Shown here piece by piece: positions 1 through 5,000 of a stretch of 5,000 bases of DNA. The notes beneath the pieces were generated by a model that worked only from the letters and a program-made list of their open reading frames with translations, was not told where the DNA came from and did no database searches. This DNA comes from an uncultured Lachnospiraceae bacterium (lineage in GTDB: Bacteria > Bacillota > Clostridia > Lachnospirales > Lachnospiraceae). The number at the start of each line of letters is the position of its first letter. Position 1 is the stretch's first letter. The position numbers were made by a program, and so were the translations under genes. The stretch lies in the NCBI GenBank assembly GCA_902764045.1, contig CACWUI010000096.1:1-5000 (forward strand). Direction: 5' to 3'.

Positions 1-1452
1 TTTCGAAGTAACGGCAGTGCTGCTGTAAACGGAGACTGTCTGTTTGTTTCCCCGGGTGGTGTTGTGACATTTGATACATACATGAACGTCTTTGATATAA
101 AAAAGTGGCATGATTGTACGATCGTGGGAAGCGTTTATCTTGAAGCTGTATGCAGAGGAGAGGGGATCCTGCGTCTTTTTCACATGGATAACGGTAAAAA
201 AAGAGAAACAGCGTTTAAGAAGATTGACTTTTCCACAGACACCGTGGTGGTTCTGACTCCTGACTTTAAAGGAAATGGAGGTTATCTTCAGGCTGAAGCG
301 GAAGCGGGGAGCGGTCTGGTGATAAAGTCCATGAGGTTCATTACTGATGACAAACCATGTGCAGAGGTAAGAGCCGCGGCTATTATTCCCACATACGGCA
401 GGTGCGATGAGGTAAATGCCACCATAGACAGGCTTGGAGGAATTGAGGGCTTAGTTCTTTATGTGATCGATAATAAAAGAGAACTTGAGGAAAGAACCAA
501 AGACAGTCTTGTTGTTTGCAGAAATTCAAACACGGGAGGCGCCGGTGGCTTTACAAGAGGTCTTCAGCTTGTAAGAAATGATCGGGACAAAAAGAACTTT
601 ACACATGTGATCTTCATGGATGACGATGCATATGTAAATGCGGAAACTATTAAAAGAACACTTTCATTTTTATCCTATGTGAAGCCCGAATACTCAGACA
701 GACCGCTTGCAGGGCGTATGTTTCTTTCGGATGTCCCCTGGGTACAGCATACTGCAGCGGAAATCTGGAACTGCGGCGATATCAGGCATGTAGGTGGAAA
801 CGAAGACATGACCAGACGGGAGATAATTCCCGATATGAATAACGATGGGAGAGGAGAGTACGGCGGGTTCTGGTATCTGTGCGTGCCTTTTCGTTTTGCA
901 AAGGACAATAACCCTCTTCCGTTGTTCTTGCATTGTGACGATGTTGAATACGGTCTGCGTATGGGCAGAGAACCTCTTATTTTAAACGGCATCCAGGCAT
1001 GGCATGAAAGCCCATTAAAGCGCGGGACGCATGTGGCAGCATATTACGACATCAGAAATTCCATGATAGTAAACAGTATGGGGGGCGATAAAAAAAGCAT
1101 AAACGAAGCGGCTAACGGGATATTGAAGAGATGGCGTAACAGTCTAAAGCTTTACAAGAATAATCATGACTGTGACTCTGAAATCATGGCGCTTCTTGCC
1201 ATGGAGGATTTTCTTAAAGGACCGGAATGGGTATATACCACCGACGGTGACAGGCTTCATCAAAAGCTTTTGAATGTAAGATCTGCAGAGGCTATAGGAA
1301 AGAGACCCTTAAGGATCGCTTATAAGCTGCCTTGTGAGAAGGTAAATGAATTAAAAAGGATATCGGTTGAGAAAAAGGTAAAAGAAGGACTTCGTGAAGC
1401 AGTAGAGAAATACAGAAAAGCAGGTACCGGTTATGCGAATGAAGATTTATGA
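1..1452 (+). CDS. GlfT2-like galactofuranosyltransferase (GT2 family), 5' end missing
   Basis: Probable processive glycosyltransferase using UDP-galactofuranose to build a surface galactan, acting at the inner face of the membrane. The frame is open to base 1 (483 codons visible). GTG at 64 is only an internal valine: the codons before it continue the N-terminal beta-sandwich and match the segment just before SFATYFNAF in mycobacterial GlfT2. Numbering from 64: beta-sandwich about 1-100; GT-A domain opening with IPTYGR (108-113); NTGGAGG (156-162), nucleotide-binding loop; metal-binding DDD (186-188, bases 619-627); CDDVEYGLR with the likely general base D293; metal-ligand H314; a C-terminal helical part containing DFLKGPE (382-388), like DFLAGPE of GlfT2. 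Remembered alignment with Mycobacterium tuberculosis GlfT2 pairs these with D256/D258, D372 and H396. The C-terminus is about 120 residues shorter than in the mycobacterial enzyme. No membrane segment is seen. The fold and family are firm; donor sugar and linkage are inferred. Confidence 0.88.
   Translation, partial: FRSNGSAAVNGDCLFVSPGGVVTFDTYMNVFDIKKWHDCTIVGSVYLEAVCRGEGILRLFHMDNGKKRETAFKKIDFSTDTVVVLTPDFKGNGGYLQAEAEAGSGLVIKSMRFITDDKPCAEVRAAAIIPTYGRCDEVNATIDRLGGIEGLVLYVIDNKRELEERTKDSLVVCRNSNTGGAGGFTRGLQLVRNDRDKKNFTHVIFMDDDAYVNAETIKRTLSFLSYVKPEYSDRPLAGRMFLSDVPWVQHTAAEIWNCGDIRHVGGNEDMTRREIIPDMNNDGRGEYGGFWYLCVPFRFAKDNNPLPLFLHCDDVEYGLRMGREPLILNGIQAWHESPLKRGTHVAAYYDIRNSMIVNSMGGDKKSINEAANGILKRWRNSLKLYKNNHDCDSEIMALLAMEDFLKGPEWVYTTDGDRLHQKLLNVRSAEAIGKRPLRIAYKLPCEKVNELKRISVEKKVKEGLREAVEKYRKAGTGYANEDL
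1433..1452 (+). other. 20-bp gene overlap, probable translational coupling
   Basis: The downstream ATG at 1433 lies inside the last codons of the glycosyltransferase gene, whose TGA is at 1450-1452. A second in-frame ATG at 1439 would shorten the overlap to 14 bp. Only a weak AGG (1422-1424) precedes the first ATG at about 8 nt, so initiation probably depends on ribosomes finishing the upstream gene. The overlap argues that both genes are on one transcript and function together. Confidence 0.7.
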
Positions 1453-3448
1453 TTTTCTGGTAAACAGACACAGCGGAATAAGGGAGCGTTATCACAGGCT
1501 CCATGACAATGCGGACCAAAAGGGACGCATTTATTCTTATGCCAAGCTTCTTGAAATGAATGCGGAGTATTATATCTTAAGAAAAAAGGATCTGGATATG
1601 CCTGCCAATATCAGCGTTTACGAAGACAGACATGTCCCTCTTAACATTAGCGAATCTGCTAAGGCGGCACAGGTCATGGGCAGTGTTGATAAGTTTATAC
1701 AAAAACTATCCGGGTCAGACGTGGTATCTTTTGATATATTTGACACTTTGATCTTCAGACCCTTTTCCGAGCCTGTGGATATTTTTTTCATTATGGGAGA
1801 AAGGCTGGGATTTCTTGATTTTAAAAGAATAAGGATCGAACAGGAATTTTTATCAAGGAAAGATAAAAAGCAGACCCATGATACAAATGAGGTTACATTG
1901 CAGGATATATGGAACCGCATGGAGAAAGAGACCGGGATCCCCGCGGATCTTGGCATAAAGACAGAACTGGAAACGGAGCGTGAATTTTGCTTTGCCAATC
2001 CTTTCATGAAAAAGATCTATGACATTGTAAAAGAAGAGGGCAAACAGATCGTTATCACATCCGATATATATCTTCCCGGAGAGTTCTTAAAAGAAATCCT
2101 CGAAAAAAACGGTTTTACGGGCTTTGAAAAACTGTATGTATCCTGTGAGTACGGCTGCAGCAAATCCGACGGCGGACTTTACCGCAAGATAAAAAATGAC
2201 TATCCACATAAAAAAATAATCCACGTGGGTGATAATAAGATAAGCGATTCAGAGAGAGCAAAGGAAGCAGGTCATGATGTTTTATTTTACCCCAATGCGG
2301 ACAAAGAAGCCTTTAACAGTCGCTCATACGACTTAAGCCCCATGATCGGCGGGGCCTACAGAGGCGTGGTAAACAAAAGACTATACAGCGGTATAGGCAG
2401 GTATTCCATGGAATACGAATACGGATATATTTACGGAGGTCTTTTTGTGCTTGGGTACTGCGGATTCATACATCGTTATTACAAAGATTATAATATAGAC
2501 AAGCTGCTTTTCCTTGCAAGAGACGGTGATATCTTAAAGCAGGTCTATGAGAAGCTTTTCCCCGGGGACAATGTTTCGTATCTGTACTGGTCAAGGGCCG
2601 TGGGGACCAAGCTTATGATAAAGGAAAACAGATATGATTATTATAAGCGGTATATCTTCAACAAAGTGAATCAGTCAGTAACTATTGAAAAAGTTCTCGA
2701 GTCCATGGGAATTAAGTTTTTATCGGAAACCGATGACTGGAAAAAAACGGGATTAAACACGTCAGATAAGCTTACCCACAGAAATTCATGCAGACTGAAA
2801 AGTTTTCTCAATGACCGGTTTGATGAAATAGTCAAAGCTTATGAGCCTGAGCGGAAAGGTGCATATAAATATATAAAAAGCGAACTTGATGGATGTAAAA
2901 AGGCGTGTGCAGTGGATGTCGGCTGGGCCGGCAGCGGTGCCATTGCCTTAGATACCCTTTGTAAAAATGAGTGGGATATTGACTGTGATATAACTGGGAT
3001 CATTGCGGGAACCAATACCATTCATAATGCGGAGCCGGATGCAAGCGAGAGCTTTCTTCAGACGGGAAGGCTTGTGCCTTATATGTATTCACAAAGCTTA
3101 AACCGTGATCTTCTTAAAAAACATGATCCCAACAGATATTTTAATGTGTTCTGGGAACTGCTTCTTTCTTCTCCAAGCAAACAGCTTACGGGTTTCGGCA
3201 TTAATGAAAATGGAGAGACTGTTTTTAATTTCGGAAAAGAAGACGCCAATCAGGAAGGCATAAGGAAGATACAGAAGGGTATAAAGGATTTTGTGGCAGA
3301 CTACGTCCATCACTTCAGATCTGTGCCCTATATGTTTAACATAAGCGGAAGAGATGCCTACGCTCCGTTGCTTGCCGTTGCCGGTAAGGATAATAAATAT
3401 CTGCAGACTGTAGCTGGAAAGTTTGATCTGATGATCGGAGTTGAATAA
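1433..3448 (+). CDS. HAD-superfamily hydrolase with large conserved C-terminal domain (COG5610-like)
   Basis: A 671-residue cytoplasmic protein; substrate unknown. Proteins of this type often sit beside glycosyltransferases in capsule and cell-wall polysaccharide loci. A short helical N-terminus (1-95) leads into a HAD domain with all four motifs: motif I DIFDT (D101 nucleophile, D104 acid/base, T105), motif II TSD (209-211), motif III K244, and motif IV GDNKISD (D267, D272). Residues about 108-205 form the cap. It should therefore be an active phosphatase or phosphotransferase. Residues about 320-671 form a second region with LLFLARDGD (358-366), YLYWSRA (383-389) and VDVGWAGSG (494-502), patterns shared within the family but without assigned function. 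No signal peptide or membrane helix is seen. It overlaps the glycosyltransferase gene by 20 bp, which suggests a role in making or modifying the same glycan. The start could instead be ATG 1439 (two codons shorter). Family is certain; reaction is not. Confidence 0.9.
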   Translation: MRMKIYDFLVNRHSGIRERYHRLHDNADQKGRIYSYAKLLEMNAEYYILRKKDLDMPANISVYEDRHVPLNISESAKAAQVMGSVDKFIQKLSGSDVVSFDIFDTLIFRPFSEPVDIFFIMGERLGFLDFKRIRIEQEFLSRKDKKQTHDTNEVTLQDIWNRMEKETGIPADLGIKTELETEREFCFANPFMKKIYDIVKEEGKQIVITSDIYLPGEFLKEILEKNGFTGFEKLYVSCEYGCSKSDGGLYRKIKNDYPHKKIIHVGDNKISDSERAKEAGHDVLFYPNADKEAFNSRSYDLSPMIGGAYRGVVNKRLYSGIGRYSMEYEYGYIYGGLFVLGYCGFIHRYYKDYNIDKLLFLARDGDILKQVYEKLFPGDNVSYLYWSRAVGTKLMIKENRYDYYKRYIFNKVNQSVTIEKVLESMGIKFLSETDDWKKTGLNTSDKLTHRNSCRLKSFLNDRFDEIVKAYEPERKGAYKYIKSELDGCKKACAVDVGWAGSGAIALDTLCKNEWDIDCDITGIIAGTNTIHNAEPDASESFLQTGRLVPYMYSQSLNRDLLKKHDPNRYFNVFWELLLSSPSKQLTGFGINENGETVFNFGKEDANQEGIRKIQKGIKDFVADYVHHFRSVPYMFNISGRDAYAPLLAVAGKDNKYLQTVAGKFDLMIGVE

Positions 3449-3452
3449 AATA

Positions 3453-3461
3453 TGTTATAAT
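3453..3461 (+). promoter_or_regulatory. Candidate sigma-A promoter, extended -10, for galE-glmM
   Basis: The bases TGTTATAAT contain a perfect TATAAT (3456-3461) preceded by TG at the extended -10 position. They lie in the only non-coding gap of the window, 4 nt after the stop of the HAD gene. No good -35 is placed at 16-18 bp; ATGATC (3431-3436, 19-bp spacer) is the nearest poor match, so activity would depend on the extended -10. Transcription would start near 3468, giving a leader of about 25 nt that carries the ribosome site. AT-rich gaps give such matches by chance, so this is a moderate call. Confidence 0.5.
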
Positions 3462-3480
3462 AAAATATTAGAGAAAAACG

Positions 3481-3487
3481 AAGGAGG
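3481..3487 (+). promoter_or_regulatory. Strong ribosome binding site of galE
   Basis: AAGGAGG, a near-perfect complement to the 16S rRNA 3' end, lies 5 nt before ATG 3493. It fixes the galE start and suggests efficient translation independent of the upstream gene, unlike the coupled start of the preceding pair. Confidence 0.9.
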
Positions 3488-3492
3488 ACAAT

Positions 3493-4533
3493 ATGGCGAT
3501 TCTTGTTACCGGCGGAGCCGGATACATAGGTACTCATACACTGGTGGAGCTTTCCGATGCAGGGTATGAATATGTGGTTCTTGATAATTTCTGCAATTCC
3601 GATAAAAAGGCCATCGAAAGAGTTGAGGGACTTACGGGAAAGAAGATAAAGATCTATGAGGGAGACATAGCCGACGGAGAGCTTCTGGATAAGATATTAA
3701 ATGAAAACGATATCAATGCATGCATTCATTTTGCAGGCTTAAAAGCAGTAGGGGAGTCGGTCCGTGAACCCCTTATGTATTATAAAAATAACGTGATCGG
3801 ATCCATAAAGATGCTTGACAAGCTTATGGAAAGAGGAGTTAAGAAGATCATTTTCTCTTCATCGGCTACGGTTTACGGAGATCCGGAGATCATACCAATT
3901 ACGGAAGAGTGTCCCAAGGGAGAGATCACAAACCCTTACGGCAGGACCAAATCTATTTTTGAGGATATTCTGATGGATACTGCCGGGGCGGACAGTGAGC
4001 TTACCGCAGTGCTTCTCCGGTATTTTAATCCGGTGGGAGCCCATGAGAGCGGAAAGATAGGCGAGGATCCCAGCGGTATTCCCAACAACCTTATGCCCTT
4101 TATAACCCAGGTTGCGGTGGGGAAAAGGGAAAAGCTTTCTGTATTTGGTGATGATTACGATACGCCTGACGGTACAGGTATCAGAGATTATATCCATGTG
4201 GTTGATCTTGCGGACGGCCATGTAAAAGCCTTAAAGAAAATAGGCGTGCTTCCTGACAAAGAGGTGCCGGCAGACAAGGGGATCCTTATTTATAACCTGG
4301 GAACTGGCAGGGGCACATCGGTTCTCGAGCTTGTGAAAGCCTTTGAAGCGGCAAGCGGAGTAAAGATTCCCTATGATATAGCTCCCAGAAGAGCCGGTGA
4401 TGTGGCTAAGATGTATTGTGATGCATCAAAGGCCGGGAAGGATCTGGACTGGAAAGCGGTAAGGGACATCGATAAAATGTGTGCAGATTCATGGAACTGG
4501 CAAAAGAACAACCCTGAAGGATACAACAGCTGA
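3493..4533 (+). CDS. galE: UDP-glucose 4-epimerase
   Basis: Interconverts UDP-glucose and UDP-galactose with bound NAD, in the cytoplasm (Leloir pathway and supply of UDP-galactose for glycans). The protein has 346 residues against 338 in Escherichia coli and reads as complete. Visible are the Rossmann motif GGAGYIGTH (7-15), FAGLKAVGES, the catalytic serine in SSSATVYG (S124), the catalytic pair Y149 and K153 in YGRTK, LRYFNPVGAH, GIPNNLMP, DYIHVVDLADGH, YNLGTGRGTS and the UDP-binding APRRAGD (R300, D303, equivalent to R292 and D295 of E. coli). S124, Y149 and K153 have exactly the E. coli numbers. The position equivalent to E. coli Y299 / human C307, which influences use of N-acetylated sugars, is M307 here, so activity on UDP-GlcNAc cannot be read off. 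It has its own candidate promoter and a strong ribosome site, and glmM follows after 18 bp. Confidence 0.97.
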   Translation: MAILVTGGAGYIGTHTLVELSDAGYEYVVLDNFCNSDKKAIERVEGLTGKKIKIYEGDIADGELLDKILNENDINACIHFAGLKAVGESVREPLMYYKNNVIGSIKMLDKLMERGVKKIIFSSSATVYGDPEIIPITEECPKGEITNPYGRTKSIFEDILMDTAGADSELTAVLLRYFNPVGAHESGKIGEDPSGIPNNLMPFITQVAVGKREKLSVFGDDYDTPDGTGIRDYIHVVDLADGHVKALKKIGVLPDKEVPADKGILIYNLGTGRGTSVLELVKAFEAASGVKIPYDIAPRRAGDVAKMYCDASKAGKDLDWKAVRDIDKMCADSWNWQKNNPEGYNS

Positions 4534-4534
4534 C

Positions 4535-4550
4535 AGGAAAGGCGGAAGGA
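4535..4550 (+). promoter_or_regulatory. Purine-rich ribosome binding region of glmM
   Basis: The 18-bp galE-glmM spacer is almost all purine. AGGAAAGG (4535-4542) ends 9 nt before ATG 4552 and is the better placed element; a second GGAAGGA (4544-4550) sits too close to the start to pair well. The spacer has no room for a terminator, so galE and glmM are probably co-transcribed. Confidence 0.6.
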
Positions 4551-4551
4551 A

Positions 4552-5000
4552 ATGGGCAAGTATTTCGGAACAGACGGATTCAGAGGAGAGGCAAATGTTA
4601 CCCTCAGAGTGGAGCATGCTTACAAAGTAGGCAGATATTTGGGTTATTATTTCGGTAAAGAACATGAAGACGGAAAAGCCCATGTAGCCATAGGAAAGGA
4701 CACCAGGCTAAGCAGTTATATGTTTGAGTATGCTTTGGCGGCAGGGCTGGCCGCATCGGGAGCCAATGCATATCTTTTACACGTGACCACCACACCCAGT
4801 GTGGCTTATATCACAAGAGTGGACAGTCTTGACTGCGGTATCATGATCTCTGCAAGTCACAATCCCTTTAATGACAACGGCATCAAGCTTATAAATAAAG
4901 ACGGTGAAAAAATAGACGACAGTCTTATTGATGAGATAGAAAAATACATTGATTCTGAAGAAGACACCCTTGAGCTTGCCACCGGTGATAAGATAGGGGC
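4552..5000 (+). CDS. glmM: Phosphoglucosamine mutase, 3' end missing
   Basis: Converts glucosamine-6-phosphate to glucosamine-1-phosphate, the step before GlmU makes UDP-GlcNAc for peptidoglycan and other envelope glycans. The window holds 149 complete codons of about 450 expected and the frame runs off the right edge. The N-terminus MGKYFGTDGFRG is characteristic of GlmM (usually TDGVRG or TDGIRG in other phyla; F is seen here). IGKDTRLSS (about 46-54) and ISASHNPFNDNGIK follow, with the catalytic phosphoserine at S102 (bases 4855-4857), the same number as in E. coli. The metal-binding DGDGDR loop and the sugar-specificity loop lie beyond the window, so the distinction from phosphoglucomutase/phosphomannomutase rests on the N-terminus. 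It is probably co-transcribed with galE. In many Firmicutes glmM instead follows cdaA-cdaR, so this context is unusual or points to a second copy. Confidence 0.93.
   Translation, partial: MGKYFGTDGFRGEANVTLRVEHAYKVGRYLGYYFGKEHEDGKAHVAIGKDTRLSSYMFEYALAAGLAASGANAYLLHVTTTPSVAYITRVDSLDCGIMISASHNPFNDNGIKLINKDGEKIDDSLIDEIEKYIDSEEDTLELATGDKIG

Noticed and set aside
64..66. GTG at 64 as the start of the glycosyltransferase
   Set aside because: The frame is open upstream to base 1, its codons match the N-terminal beta-sandwich of GlfT2, and no ribosome site precedes the GTG.
675..992. Reverse-strand open frame of 105 codons
   Set aside because: It lies wholly inside the catalytic core of the glycosyltransferase, and its translation shows no domain pattern.
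1618..2007. Reverse-strand open frame of 129 codons
   Set aside because: It is antisense to the HAD motif I and cap region, which is clearly coding on the + strand; the product is low-complexity and unrecognisable.
3449..3492. Terminator or riboswitch between the HAD gene and galE
   Set aside because: The gap is 44 bp and AT-rich, with only weak self-complementarity and no GC-rich stem followed by a T run; too short for a riboswitch.
3859..4221. Reverse-strand open frame of 120 codons
   Set aside because: It is a shadow of the most conserved part of galE, including the S124-Y149-K153 catalytic region.
4489..4795. Reverse-strand open frames across the galE-glmM junction
   Set aside because: They are antisense to the conserved GlmM N-terminus and have no recognisable product.

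Overview
The window looks like chromosomal DNA from a low-to-mid GC Gram-positive bacterium, most likely a Clostridia / Lachnospiraceae-type Firmicute. This rests on the strong AAGGAGG ribosome site, frequent AGA/AGG arginine codons and lysine-rich proteins, and on GalE and GlmM N-termini of the Firmicute type. The genus cannot be named from the sequence alone. All four genes lie on the + strand and are closely packed, so nearly every base is coding.

Layout. (1) Bases 1-1452 hold the 3' part of a glycosyltransferase related to the bifunctional galactofuranosyltransferase GlfT2. The frame is open to the left edge, so the true start lies outside. (2) Bases 1433-3448 hold a 671-residue protein that overlaps it by 20 bp. 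It has a complete HAD-type phosphatase-like domain followed by a large conserved C-terminal region of unknown function (COG5610-like). (3) After a 44-bp AT-rich gap with an extended -10 promoter box and a strong ribosome site, bases 3493-4533 encode UDP-glucose 4-epimerase (galE). (4) Eighteen bases on, at 4552, begins phosphoglucosamine mutase (glmM), cut by the right edge after 149 codons. No tRNA, rRNA, CRISPR, mobile element or convincing terminator was seen.

How the genes fit together. The first two genes look like the end of a cell-surface glycan cluster. GalE would supply UDP-galactopyranose, which UDP-galactopyranose mutase (glf, not in the window) would convert to UDP-galactofuranose for a GlfT2-like polymerase. 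GlmM makes glucosamine-1-phosphate for UDP-GlcNAc and hence peptidoglycan. The galE promoter would let galE-glmM be expressed apart from the surface-glycan genes.

Points most worth a second look are the GlfT2-like enzyme, which keeps the catalytic residues but not several tryptophans of the mycobacterial active site; the uncharacterised C-terminal half of the HAD protein; a methionine at the GalE specificity position; and the unusual placement of glmM.
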